Assembly: GCF_001698225.1 (NCBI RefSeq)
Contig: NZ_CP016594.1
Location: forward strand, 2,232,001 to 2,296,000
Length of the DNA: 64,000 nt
Reading direction: 5' to 3'
Source: Gordonia terrae
GTDB taxonomy: Bacteria; Actinomycetota; Actinomycetes; Mycobacteriales; Mycobacteriaceae
Numbering within the stretch: position 1 is the stretch's first letter; every line of letters starts with the position of its first letter. This document shows positions 1-8,211 of this stretch, piece by piece. The notes below the pieces were generated by a model that worked only from the letters and a program-made list of their open reading frames with translations, made no database searches and was not told where the DNA came from. The position numbers were made by a program, and so were the translations under genes.

Positions 1-213
1 TGCGGCCGCGTCGAGCCAGCGTCGGGCAGCGCTGTCCAGGGCGTCGGAGAGCCGTTCCACCGACACCTGTTCGGACGGGTCGGTGCTCTCCGGCTCCGGT
101 GGGATGACGATGCAGAGTTCGAGTTCGGCGTCGAAGGTGCGCGCAAGGCAGGCACCCAGAGCGACCGCGTCGTCGCCTCCCGAGGTCGCGATGTATGCGA
201 CGAGCAACTTCAT
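1..213 (-). CDS. Universal stress protein family, N-terminal part (truncated by window edge)
   Basis: Reading the minus strand from an ATG at 213 gives 71 residues with no stop before the window edge. It begins MKLLVAYIATSGGDDAVALG and continues into an FDAELELCIVIPP segment. A first beta strand ending in a short polar loop, then a helix and a second hydrophobic strand, is the usual start of the UspA alpha/beta fold that binds ATP in many members. The ATP-binding C-terminal half lies outside the window, so nucleotide binding cannot be judged. It is divergent from the glutaminase gene, 126 bp away. The family call rests on the N-terminus only. Confidence 0.6.
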   Translation of the reverse strand, partial: MKLLVAYIATSGGDDAVALGACLARTFDAELELCIVIPPEPESTDPSEQVSVERLSDALDSAARRWLDAAA

Positions 214-339
214 GGGTACTCCCAGCGTCGGTGTCTCGGTCCCCGGTCATCGCCAGCCTAGTCATCGTGTGGAGCCCCGGGGTGTACCCGACGCGGCGGA
301 GATCCGTCGCGGTGTCGGGGTGGCACGGGACACGCTTAG

Positions 340-1782
340 ATGGAGGGCATGGAGTCCCTCGTCGACGGATATTTCAGCCACATCATGAACGAGTGCCGAT
401 CGGATCATGGGGGTGCGGTGGCGGACTACATCCCGGAACTGTCTGCGGTGGACCCGAACGGGTATGCGCTGTCCCTCTGTGTGCACGATGGACACACCTA
501 CTCGCACGGCGACACGGCCACGGCGTTCACCATCCAGTCGGTGTCGAAGCCGCTCACGTACGCGATGGCGTTGCAGAAGCACGGTGCGGTCGCAGTGGAC
601 GCGAAAATCGGCGTCGAACCGTCGGGGGAGGCGTTCAACGAGATCAGCGTCGACGACCGGCGCCGGCCGAAGAATCCGATGATCAACGCCGGCGCGATCT
701 TCGCGGCGTCGATGCTGTTGCCGCCGATGGACACCGTCGACGAGGCCGCGGTGGCGGCGGCGTTCGCCGAGGTGCTCGAGTTCTACTCCGGGTGTGCCGG
801 TCGACGACTGACGATGGACGAGGACGTCTATGCCTCGGAGTCGGCCACCGGATCGCGCAACCGGGCGATCGCCTACATGCTCGACAGCTTCGGGGCGCTC
901 GAGACCAGTCCCGACGCCGCGCTCGACCTGTACTACCGGCAGTGCTCGATTCGCGTGACCACCGACGATCTCGCCGGAATCGGAGCCACCATCGCCAACG
1001 GTGGGGTGAACCCGCGTACCGGCCGTTCGGTGTTCTCCGGTGAGACGGCGCAACGCCTTCTCAGTGTCATGACCACCTGCGGCATGTACGACGGTGCGGG
1101 TGACTGGGTCACCACGGTCGGCCTGCCGGCCAAGAGCGGCGTCGGCGGCGGCATCCTCGCGGTCCTGCCGGGCCAGCTCGGCATCGGGGTGTACTCACCC
1201 CGCCTCGACGAGCACGGCAACAGCGTCCGCGGAGTCCAGGTGTGCCGTTCGTTGTCGAAGGATCTTGGACTGCACATGTTCAACGTGACCAGGGAGAGCC
1301 GGGTGACAATCCGGTCGGTCTACGACCTCTCGGACACATCCGTGGGAGCGGAGTGGAGCGAGCGGGAGCGCAGCTATCTGCGGACCTGCCGCGACACCAT
1401 ACGGGTATACGAACTCCAGGGTGATCTGACTTTCGCCGGAGCCGAGAGCGTGCATCGCCGTCTGGAAGCCGACATGAACCAGTACACCGTGGTGATCGTC
1501 GAGATCTCGCGGATCGGGGTGATCGACGCCGTCGCCCGCACCATGGTCCTGAGCATGAAGCGGCGGCTAGACCAGACCGGTCGACGGGCGATGCTCGTCG
1601 ACCCCGACGGGGTGGTGCGAGCCAGTGTGGACCGCCACCGCAACGACACGGCGTTGCCCGATCTCGATGCGCCGCAAGAACTCCAGGGTTTCGATCCGGC
1701 GCTACCGCACGTGCACTCGACCATGGGCGACGCGATCACCGACGCCGAGACGTTCTTGCTCAAGCACTATTACGACCGGTGA
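340..1782 (+). CDS. glsA: Glutaminase with C-terminal STAS domain
   Basis: Hydrolyses glutamine to glutamate and ammonia (EC 3.5.1.2), a serine-dependent beta-lactamase-like fold. The 480-residue protein has the catalytic S-x-x-K at S67/K70 (QSVSKPLTYA), followed by NPMINAGAI near 112-120, ESATGSRNRAIAYML and SGVGGGILAVLPGQLGIGV. Bacterial glutaminases are usually about 310 residues; here about 130 more residues (roughly 350-480, from IRVYELQGDLTFAGAE) form a STAS-type domain like that of anti-sigma-factor antagonists and sulfate transporters. Such glutaminase-STAS fusions exist in other actinobacteria; the STAS part is presumably regulatory. Two in-frame ATGs (340 and 349) are possible; neither has a well spaced ribosome binding site, so the mRNA may be leaderless. 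Next to nucS with no obvious functional link. Confidence 0.88.
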   Translation: MEGMESLVDGYFSHIMNECRSDHGGAVADYIPELSAVDPNGYALSLCVHDGHTYSHGDTATAFTIQSVSKPLTYAMALQKHGAVAVDAKIGVEPSGEAFNEISVDDRRRPKNPMINAGAIFAASMLLPPMDTVDEAAVAAAFAEVLEFYSGCAGRRLTMDEDVYASESATGSRNRAIAYMLDSFGALETSPDAALDLYYRQCSIRVTTDDLAGIGATIANGGVNPRTGRSVFSGETAQRLLSVMTTCGMYDGAGDWVTTVGLPAKSGVGGGILAVLPGQLGIGVYSPRLDEHGNSVRGVQVCRSLSKDLGLHMFNVTRESRVTIRSVYDLSDTSVGAEWSERERSYLRTCRDTIRVYELQGDLTFAGAESVHRRLEADMNQYTVVIVEISRIGVIDAVARTMVLSMKRRLDQTGRRAMLVDPDGVVRASVDRHRNDTALPDLDAPQELQGFDPALPHVHSTMGDAITDAETFLLKHYYDR

Positions 1783-1849
1783 GCAGCGACCCGTGGCCGA
1801 CGGACAGGGGGTCACCGAAACCCTCGTCCGGATGGCCTAGGGTGGGCAC

Positions 1850-2533
1850 GTGCGTCTCGTCATCGCGGAGTGTCAGGTCGATTACGTGGGGCGGCTGACC
1901 GCTCATCTGCCCATGGCTCGACGGTTGCTGTTGATCAAGTCGGACGGGTCGGTGAGCGTGCACGCCGACGACCGGGCCTACAAGCCGCTGAACTGGATGA
2001 GTCCGCCGTGCTGGCTCACCGAGGCGCAGGTTCCTGACGGCACGCAGGCACAGGCGTACTGGGTCGTCACCAACAAGGCCGGTGAGGAACTCCGCATCAC
2101 GATCGCGTCGATCGAGCACGACTCGCAGCACGAGCTCGGGGTCGACCCCGGTCTCGTCAAGGACGGCGTGGAGGCGCATCTGCAGGAACTGCTCGCCGAG
2201 CACGTCGAGACGCTCGGTCCGGGTCACACCCTCATCCGCCGCGAGTACATGACCGCGATCGGGCCGGTCGACCTGCTGTGTCGGGACGCGTCGGGTGCCA
2301 CGGTGGCGGTCGAGATCAAGCGACGCGGTGAGATCGACGGCGTCGAGCAGCTGACGCGGTACCTCGACCTGCTCAACCGCGACACCACGCTCGCCCCGGT
2401 GGCCGGGGTCTTTGCCGCGCAACAGATCAAGCCGCAGGCCCGGACGCTCGCCGAGGACCGCGGAATCCGGTGTGTGGTGCTGGATTACGACGAACTGCGC
2501 GGAGCGGAGAGTACGGAGTTCCGGCTCTTCTGA
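1850..2533 (+). CDS. nucS: Mismatch-specific endonuclease NucS/EndoMS
   Basis: NucS replaces MutS/MutL in Actinobacteria: it binds mismatched DNA (notably G:T, G:G, T:T) and cuts both strands, acting with the beta clamp. The 227-residue product starts at GTG 1850 ([20 protein letters not shown]). It keeps the N-terminal DNA-binding and dimerisation domain and a C-terminal RecB-like nuclease core with D141 (GPVDLLCRD), E155 and K157 (VAVEIKRR), matching the known catalytic D/E-x-K triad. Length fits the family (about 225). It corresponds to Rv1321, and the following genes keep the mycobacterial order. Loss would be expected to give a hypermutator phenotype. Confidence 0.93.
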   Translation: MRLVIAECQVDYVGRLTAHLPMARRLLLIKSDGSVSVHADDRAYKPLNWMSPPCWLTEAQVPDGTQAQAYWVVTNKAGEELRITIASIEHDSQHELGVDPGLVKDGVEAHLQELLAEHVETLGPGHTLIRREYMTAIGPVDLLCRDASGATVAVEIKRRGEIDGVEQLTRYLDLLNRDTTLAPVAGVFAAQQIKPQARTLAEDRGIRCVVLDYDELRGAESTEFRLF

Positions 2534-2537
2534 GGGC

Positions 2538-2580
2538 TTCGACAAGCTCAACCAGCGGAGGGGACAAGCTCGACCAGCGG
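2538..2580. repeat. Pair of short intergenic repeats (GACAAGCTCAACCAGCGG type)
   Basis: Two near-identical units, GACAAGCTCAACCAGCGG (ending about 2559) and GACAAGCTCGACCAGCGG (2563-2580), follow the nucS stop within five bases. The core GCTCAACCAG recurs three times at 37681-37810 in another gene-end position. Similar intergenic repeats occur in many actinobacterial genomes; a role as a mobile palindromic unit or transcript-end element is inference. Confidence 0.6.
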
Positions 2581-2592
2581 ACAGTCCTCCAG

Positions 2593-3561
2593 TCAGGCGT
2601 TGGATCGCACCTCGGGCGACCGCGCCTCGGGCGACAGTTTGCGGTTGAGGAGCTCGAGGTCGTCGGAGTCGGACAGCACGGAGTACTCGGAATCGTCCGG
2701 CTGGGCCAGCAGTTCCGGGAGCTCGGCCAGTTTGTCGCGGAGATGTCCGAGGTTCGCGGCGATGTCCTGACGGGTGCGATCGGCCGCCTGGGCGAGTTCG
2801 CGTGACCGGTCGAGCCGCTCCGTCGCGATGTCCAGTGCGGTCTGCCGGATGTGAGCCGCCTCGTCGAGAGCGCGTTCGCGCTGGTCGGCCAGTTCGGCGT
2901 CGTGGCGTTCCCGCTCGGCCCTGCGTTCGGCGGCACTGACCGCCTCCATCTCGGCGACGTCGGCCTTCGCCTTCTCCACGAGTCGACGGGCCTCGTCCTT
3001 GGCGGCCTGCATCGTCTTGCTGTGTTCGGCCTCCATCGCGGCGGAGCGCTCGGCGATGAGGCGCGCGGACTCCGACTCGTTGGCGGCCGCGGTCTCCTTG
3101 ACCTGCCGGGCCCGGGCGGCGGCCTCGTCGACCAGCTTCTTCGCGGCGGTGCGGGCCTCGCCCCGGACACGCTCGGCGTCGGTCGCGGCGGAAGACCGCA
3201 TGTCGGCGGCCTCCTGGCGGGCGATGGACAGCGTCTCGGCGGCCTCGGCCGAGGCCTCGGCGCGCATCTCCGACGCCTCGTCGGATGCCAGCTGCAGCAT
3301 CCGGGACAGTCGCTCGCTCATGCCCTGCGCGGTGGTCGGCGGGACCGAGAGCTTGTCGACCTCGCGACGGAGCTCGGCGATCTCGTCGCGGGCGTCCTCG
3401 AGATGCGCGGCGAGTTCGTGCGCGTTGGCGGTGGCGGCGTCGCGATCCGCGGCGAGGACGCGCAGATCGGCGTCGAGCCGCTGGAGGTGGTCGGCGACCT
3501 GCTCACGGTCATAACCGCGCATCACGATCGCGAAGGGCAATTGCCGTGCGGGACCTGGCAT
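2593..3561 (-). CDS. DivIVA-like long coiled-coil protein
   Basis: A 322-residue acidic protein. Residues about 10-45 (FAIVMRGYDREQVADHLQRL) match the N-terminal DivIVA/GpsB membrane-curvature motif, in which the arginine and tyrosine region contacts membrane or partner. The rest is almost continuous alanine-, glutamate- and arginine-rich heptads (about 45-285), then an acidic tail. It is not Wag31 itself, which is shorter and sits beside division genes. In mycolata, similar proteins act as cytoplasmic scaffolds for polar growth; a role here is inferred from architecture only. Start ATG at 3561. It converges on nucS, the two stops being 60 bp apart and separated by the short repeats. Confidence 0.75.
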   Translation of the reverse strand: MPGPARQLPFAIVMRGYDREQVADHLQRLDADLRVLAADRDAATANAHELAAHLEDARDEIAELRREVDKLSVPPTTAQGMSERLSRMLQLASDEASEMRAEASAEAAETLSIARQEAADMRSSAATDAERVRGEARTAAKKLVDEAAARARQVKETAAANESESARLIAERSAAMEAEHSKTMQAAKDEARRLVEKAKADVAEMEAVSAAERRAERERHDAELADQRERALDEAAHIRQTALDIATERLDRSRELAQAADRTRQDIAANLGHLRDKLAELPELLAQPDDSEYSVLSDSDDLELLNRKLSPEARSPEVRSNA

Positions 3562-3622
3562 GGCGGCCAGTGTATCGGAGAGCGCGCGGGATCTCCCCGG
3601 CCTCGGCGACGCCGCACGCGGA

Positions 3623-3669
3623 CGTGCCGAGCGGGTCGGGCCGCCGGCGGGCCCGACCGGCTCGGCACG
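3623..3669 (-). terminator. Strong hairpin downstream of the epimerase gene
   Basis: Arms 3623-3642 and 3650-3669 form a 20-bp stem with one mismatch and a 7-nt loop. It lies 45 bp past the epimerase stop. There is no clear U-tract, typical of actinobacterial intrinsic terminators. It could also insulate the coiled-coil gene that starts at 3561 in the same direction. Confidence 0.75.
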
Positions 3670-3713
3670 GTGAGTCGGTCAGTGACGCAACGGTTTTCGA
3701 CCGTTGCGGGATA

Positions 3714-4184
3714 TCAGTGCGCGGTGGCGGCGGGCTCCACGAGTTCGAGCAGGACGCCACCGGCGTCCTTGGGGTGGACGAAGTTGATCCGCGAGTCGGC
3801 GGTGCCTCGCTTGGCTGCCGGGTAGAGGACCCGGACGCCGGCTTCGGTGAGCCGCGCCGTCACCGCGTCGACGTCGGTGACGCGCACGGCGAGCTGCTGC
3901 AGACCCGGGCCGTTCCGGTCGATGAACTTGGCGATCGTCGAGGACTCGTCGAGCGGCGCGAGCAACTGGATCACCGCGCCGGTGCCGCCGGCCGGCCCGA
4001 CCATGGCCTCTTCGACACCCTGTTCGGCATTCGTCTCCTGGTGCAGCGTCTCGAACCCGAGGTGGGTGGCGTACCACTCCTTGGCGGCCTCGAGATCGGG
4101 GACGGCGATGCCGACGTGATCGATGGCGATGATCAGGTCGGAGATCAGTGCGGTGGTGCTGGGGTCCGTTGCAGAGGAAGACAT
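3714..4184 (-). CDS. mce: Methylmalonyl-CoA epimerase
   Basis: Interconverts the R and S epimers of methylmalonyl-CoA (EC 5.1.99.1), linking propionyl-CoA carboxylation to the B12-dependent mutase. The 156-residue product has two vicinal-oxygen-chelate halves: [18 protein letters not shown] carries the first metal-binding histidine, followed by [11 protein letters not shown], and VLLELVEP carries the last metal-binding glutamate. The start is ATG 4184 ([10 protein letters not shown]); an upstream in-frame ATG at 4217 would add 11 unconserved residues. Corresponds to Rv1322A. Divergent from the thiolase gene with 83 bp between starts, so the two promoters must lie close together. Confidence 0.9.
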   Translation of the reverse strand: MSSSATDPSTTALISDLIIAIDHVGIAVPDLEAAKEWYATHLGFETLHQETNAEQGVEEAMVGPAGGTGAVIQLLAPLDESSTIAKFIDRNGPGLQQLAVRVTDVDAVTARLTEAGVRVLYPAAKRGTADSRINFVHPKDAGGVLLELVEPAATAH

Positions 4185-4267
4185 GGGACAACGGTAGCGT
4201 TGAGGTGTTGAGCGCACAGAGCGGGCGCTCGGTTGGCCCCCTTTTCGACACCCCCGGAGGTTCCTTC

Positions 4268-5470
4268 ATGACTTCGACTGCCGACACGACAACGGTCATC
4301 GTCGCCGGTGCACGCACACCCTTCGGCCGCCTGCTGGGCTCGCTGAAGGACTTCAGCGGAGTGGACCTCGGCGCAGTCGCCATCAAGGGCGCGCTGGAGC
4401 GGTCCGGCGTACCCGCCTCGGAGGTCCAGTACGTGATCATGGGCCAGGTGCTGACCGCGGGGGCCGGTCAGATGCCTGCTCGCCAGGCGGCGATCAAGGC
4501 GGGCATCGGCTGGGACGTCCCGACCCTGACCATCAACAAGATGTGCCTGTCGGGCGTCGACGCGATCGCGCTGGCCGATCAGCTCATCCGGGCCGGGGAG
4601 TTCGACGTCGTCGTCGCCGGTGGCCAGGAGTCGATGACGCAGGCACCGCACCTCCTGCCCAACAGCCGCGGCGGCTTCAAGTACGGCAACACCGAACTCG
4701 TCGACCACATGGCCTTCGACGGACTGTTCGACGCCTTCACCGATCAGCCGATGGGGGCGCTGACCGAGCAGGGCAACGACGCCGACGGCTTCACCCGTGA
4801 GCAGCAGGACGAGTTCGCCGCGCGCAGCCACCGGCTCGCCGCCGCCGCATGGAAGAACGGTGTCTTCGACGACGAGGTCGTCCCGGTGTCCATCCCGCAG
4901 CGCAAGGGCGACCCGATCGAGTTCGCCGAGGACGAGGGCATCCGGGCCAACACGACCACCGAGTCGCTGTCCGGCCTGCGGCCGGCCTTCCGCAAGGACG
5001 GCACCATCACCGCGGGCAACTCGTCGCAGATCTCGGACGGCGCGGCCGCCGTGGTCGTGATGAGCAAGGCCAAGGCCGAGGAGCTCGGTGTCACGTGGCT
5101 GGCCGAGATCGGCGCCCACGGGGTCGTCGCCGGACCGGACTCGAGCCTGCAGGCGCAGCCGGCCAACGCCATCGTCAAGGCCTGTGACCGCGAGGGCATC
5201 GCGCCGGCGGACCTCGACCTCATCGAGATCAACGAGGCGTTCGCGGCCGTCGGACTCTCCTCGACCAAGCAACTCGGCATCGACCCCGAGATCGTCAACG
5301 TCAACGGCGGCGCGATCGCGGTCGGGCACCCGATCGGCACCTCCGGCGCGCGGATCGCGCTGCATGTGGCGCTCGAGCTGAAGCGACGCGGCGGTGGTGT
5401 CGGGGCGGCTGCGCTGTGCGGAGCCGGCGGCCAGGGCGACGCCCTGATCATCCGGGTTCCGAAGGCGTGA
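4268..5470 (+). CDS. fadA4: Acetyl-CoA acetyltransferase (thiolase)
   Basis: Condenses two acetyl-CoA to acetoacetyl-CoA, or cleaves it in reverse (EC 2.3.1.9). The 400-residue protein has the nucleophile C93 in [15 protein letters not shown], the GHP loop at H354 in [12 protein letters not shown], and the second active-site cysteine C384 in [10 protein letters not shown]. The start is ATG 4268, preceded by GGAGG at 4256-4260 with ideal spacing; reading further upstream in frame to 4148 would run over the epimerase start. Corresponds to Rv1323 (fadA4). Neighbouring epimerase suggests shared short-chain acyl-CoA metabolism, possibly branched-chain or cholesterol-derived propionyl and acetyl units. 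Confidence 0.93.
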   Translation: MTSTADTTTVIVAGARTPFGRLLGSLKDFSGVDLGAVAIKGALERSGVPASEVQYVIMGQVLTAGAGQMPARQAAIKAGIGWDVPTLTINKMCLSGVDAIALADQLIRAGEFDVVVAGGQESMTQAPHLLPNSRGGFKYGNTELVDHMAFDGLFDAFTDQPMGALTEQGNDADGFTREQQDEFAARSHRLAAAAWKNGVFDDEVVPVSIPQRKGDPIEFAEDEGIRANTTTESLSGLRPAFRKDGTITAGNSSQISDGAAAVVVMSKAKAEELGVTWLAEIGAHGVVAGPDSSLQAQPANAIVKACDREGIAPADLDLIEINEAFAAVGLSSTKQLGIDPEIVNVNGGAIAVGHPIGTSGARIALHVALELKRRGGGVGAAALCGAGGQGDALIIRVPKA

Positions 5471-5522
5471 GGAACGAGACGTCTACGACACCTTGTAGTA
5501 GTTTTCTGTCCGATTCGGCACA

Positions 5523-5927
5523 ATGAGGGCCATGCTGTCATTCTTCGACCTGACCACACCCGCCAAGCGCTTCCGGTTCGTCGCCGTCGCCGAGGCGATC
5601 ACCTGGGCGATACTGCTGGTCGCCATGGTCGTCAAGCGGGTGAACGACGACGACGAGGCGATCGCCAAGCCGGGAATGATCCACGGGATCGTCTTCGTGC
5701 TCTTCGTGGTCGTCGCCCTCGTCACGGCTGTCCAGCTCAAGTGGAACTCCGTGAAGTGGGAGCTGCCTGTGGGCTCGCGCCGGATCGGGATCCCGATCGT
5801 GACCCTGCTCGCGCTGGTGTCGAGCCTGCCGCCGTTCGGCACGATCGTGTTCGAGTGGTGGGCGCGCCGAAACGGCCATCTCGCCGAGCTGTCCACCGAT
5901 CGCGCACCGAGGCAGGCCACAGCCTGA
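5523..5927 (+). CDS. DUF3817 integral membrane protein (first copy)
   Basis: A 134-residue protein with three predicted membrane helices (about 17-38, 53-75 and 85-110), separated by the conserved-type loop KPGMIHGIVFVLFVVVAL. This matches DUF3817, small membrane proteins of unknown function. An in-frame ATG at 5532 is an alternative start. A second DUF3817 gene lies at 28571-28921 in the same window, at the position of Rv1342c. The 3' end overlaps the likely start region of the MFS transporter gene, so the two are probably co-transcribed. Confidence 0.8.
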   Translation: MRAMLSFFDLTTPAKRFRFVAVAEAITWAILLVAMVVKRVNDDDEAIAKPGMIHGIVFVLFVVVALVTAVQLKWNSVKWELPVGSRRIGIPIVTLLALVSSLPPFGTIVFEWWARRNGHLAELSTDRAPRQATA

Positions 5928-7171
5928 CCGCCCCGACCGCACCTTCGATCGCCCCGACGCTACGCCGGTCACGCCGCAGCGTCGGGGCGATCTTTGCGCT
6001 CAACGGGTTCCTCGCGGCGATGTGGGTGGCGCACATCCCGGTCATCAGCGAGCACACCGGAGTCGGCCACGATCAACTCGGCGGGCTGCTCCTGCTGCTC
6101 GGCGCCTCGGCGTTCGTGGGCATGCAGGTCTGCGGCCGCCTGATCGACCGTCGGGGTTCCCGCCCGGTGACCATCGGGGCCGCCGTGTTGCTGTCGGCGG
6201 TGATCATCGCGCCGGTGCTCGCCGTCGACGCACTGACCCTCGCCGCCGCACTCGTCGCCTTCGGCTTCGCCAACGGTTGTCTCGATGTGTCGATGAACGC
6301 GCAGGCAGTCGTGGTGGAACGGGCCTACCGCCGTCCCATCATGTCGTCGTTCCACGGCTTCTTCTCCGCGGGCAGCCTGGTGGGATCCGGAGTGGTCGCC
6401 GCGACGCTGTGGGCCGACGTCGGAGTCATCCTCACGGTAGCCTGCGCCGCGGTGGCCGGTGTCGGCGTCGTCGCGTGGAACGCCCGTGGACTGGCCGGCC
6501 GCGAGGTCGGCTCCGACGAGACGGGCGCACGAGGCGGTCGGACCGCGGACACCGAGTCCGCGAAGTGGTGGCACACCGTGGACCGGCGGCGCCTCGTGCT
6601 CCTGGCGGTGGTCGCCTTCGCGCTGATGCTGGCCGAGGGAACCGCCTACGACTGGAGTGCACTGCACGTGGTGGAGACCTTCGGCTCCGCCGAGGCGGTC
6701 GGCGCCATCGCGTTCGGCGCATTCAGCGCGACGATGACCGTGACGCGGTTCGTGATCGACCCGGTGGTCGCGTCGGTGGGCCCGGTGGCCGTCGTTCGCT
6801 ACGGCGGTCTGCTCGGCACCGCCGGCATCGTGATCGCGGTGCTCTCGCCCGTACCCGCGCTCGCGATCGTCGGGTGGGGCGTGTTCGGGCTCGGCCTGGC
6901 GGGCCTGATCCCGCAGATCTTCACCGCGGCGGGCAATCTGTCGGGTGAGTCGAGCGGTCGGACGATCTCCGCGGTCGTCGGATGCGGATACCTCGGCATG
7001 CTCGCCGGCCCCGCGGTCGTCGGCTTCATCAGCAGCCGGACCTCGCTGAACACCGGACTGCTCGCCGCGGTGGTGGCGCTCGCACTCGCCGTCGCACTCG
7101 CGCCCGTCGTTCGTCCCGACGGTGCCCGCGCGGCAACCCCGGACGGGGCCGGTTCACGCGACGCCGACTGA
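5858..7171 (+). CDS. MFS transporter, YbjJ-like
   Basis: A 12-helix major facilitator. Helix 1 begins at IFALNGFLAAMWVAHIP, and the loop MNAQAVVVERAYRRPIMSSF followed by HGFFSAGSLVGSG is the hallmark of the YbjJ-type subgroup, whose substrate is not established. A hydrophilic central loop (about 215-250) separates the two six-helix bundles. The start is uncertain: no ATG lies near the first helix, so GTG 5855 or 5858 (overlapping the DUF3817 gene by about 70 bp) or CTG 5924 overlapping its stop are the options; ATG 6019 would delete most of helix 1. Probably translated from the same mRNA as the DUF3817 gene. Confidence 0.78.
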   Translation: MGAPKRPSRRAVHRSRTEAGHSLTAPTAPSIAPTLRRSRRSVGAIFALNGFLAAMWVAHIPVISEHTGVGHDQLGGLLLLLGASAFVGMQVCGRLIDRRGSRPVTIGAAVLLSAVIIAPVLAVDALTLAAALVAFGFANGCLDVSMNAQAVVVERAYRRPIMSSFHGFFSAGSLVGSGVVAATLWADVGVILTVACAAVAGVGVVAWNARGLAGREVGSDETGARGGRTADTESAKWWHTVDRRRLVLLAVVAFALMLAEGTAYDWSALHVVETFGSAEAVGAIAFGAFSATMTVTRFVIDPVVASVGPVAVVRYGGLLGTAGIVIAVLSPVPALAIVGWGVFGLGLAGLIPQIFTAAGNLSGESSGRTISAVVGCGYLGMLAGPAVVGFISSRTSLNTGLLAAVVALALAVALAPVVRPDGARAATPDGAGSRDAD

Positions 7172-7203
7172 TTCCGCGTCGCGGGTCGTGACACACTGGA
7201 GGG

Positions 7204-8211
7204 GTGACGCGACCAACCAATCGTCAGCAGGCCGCCGCCGCGGCCCGACAGCAGGCGGCAGCAGCCATGGCCATGTCCGGCGCGGTGGATCTCGGCGGCC
7301 TCAAGGAGCGCGCCGAAGCCGAACGCGCGCAGGCACAACGGGCACAGTCCCAGGCGGCCCAGCCCGGTCAGGCGCCTGCCCCGGGCGGACAACCGGCGGC
7401 CGCCGGCGCGGGACCCGCGTCGGCGGCGGTCCTCGACGTCACCGAGGAGACGTTCGAGGCAGAGGTCCTCAACCGGTCGATGCAGCAGCTCGTCGTCATC
7501 GACCTGTGGGCGGAGTGGTGCGGTCCGTGTAAGCAGCTGTCGCCGGTCCTGGAGCGTCTGGCCGCCGAGTCGGGCGGGCGCTGGATGCTGGCGAAAGTCG
7601 ACGTCGATGCGAATCCGCGTATCGCACAGGCGTTCCGGGTGCAGTCGATCCCCATGGTCGTCGCGATCGTGCAGGGTCAGCCGGTGACCGCCTTCAACGG
7701 TGTCCGCTCCGAGGCCGAGATCACCCAGTGGATCGACGACATCTTCGCTCAGGTCGGCGACGTCCTGCCCGGTGTGCCGGACGGGCCCGCTCCCGAACCG
7801 GAACCCGAGGACCCGAGGTTGGTCGCGGCCGAGGCGAAGCTGAACGACGGTGACTTCGACGGTGCCCTCGCAGACTATCGGGCCATCGCCGAGGCGGAGC
7901 CGGAGAACCTCGAAGCGGCATCTGCCGCACGCAATCTCGAGTTCATCCTGCGTGCGCAGGCGCACGATCCCGCGATCGTGGAGACGGCCTCCCCGCGTGA
8001 CGTCGACGCGCAACTCGCGGCCGCGGATGTCCTGCTGCTGTCGCAGCAACCCGAGGCCGCGTTCGACCGCATCATCGACGTGGTCCGGGTGACCGCGGGC
8101 GAGGAGCGCACCCGTGCGCGCACGCGACTGCTCGAGCTGTTCGAACTCTTCGATCCCGCCGAACAGTTCGTCGTGAGCGCCCGTCGCAAGCTCGCCAGCG
8201 CGCTCTACTGA
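7204..8211 (+). CDS. YbbN-like thioredoxin with C-terminal TPR-type domain
   Basis: A 335-residue protein beginning at GTG 7204. Residues 1-75 are an alanine- and glutamine-rich low-complexity leader; residues about 78-190 are a thioredoxin fold with the full redox motif W-C-G-P-C (C106 and C109); residues 200-335 are helical repeats like those of YbbN/CnoX, a holdase that feeds clients to chaperones. E. coli CnoX has lost one cysteine, whereas both are present here, so redox activity is plausible. Corresponds to Rv1324. No signal peptide, so cytoplasmic. It converges on glgB, with the last 7 bp shared between the two genes. Confidence 0.9.
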   Translation: MTRPTNRQQAAAAARQQAAAAMAMSGAVDLGGLKERAEAERAQAQRAQSQAAQPGQAPAPGGQPAAAGAGPASAAVLDVTEETFEAEVLNRSMQQLVVIDLWAEWCGPCKQLSPVLERLAAESGGRWMLAKVDVDANPRIAQAFRVQSIPMVVAIVQGQPVTAFNGVRSEAEITQWIDDIFAQVGDVLPGVPDGPAPEPEPEDPRLVAAEAKLNDGDFDGALADYRAIAEAEPENLEAASAARNLEFILRAQAHDPAIVETASPRDVDAQLAAADVLLLSQQPEAAFDRIIDVVRVTAGEERTRARTRLLELFELFDPAEQFVVSARRKLASALY

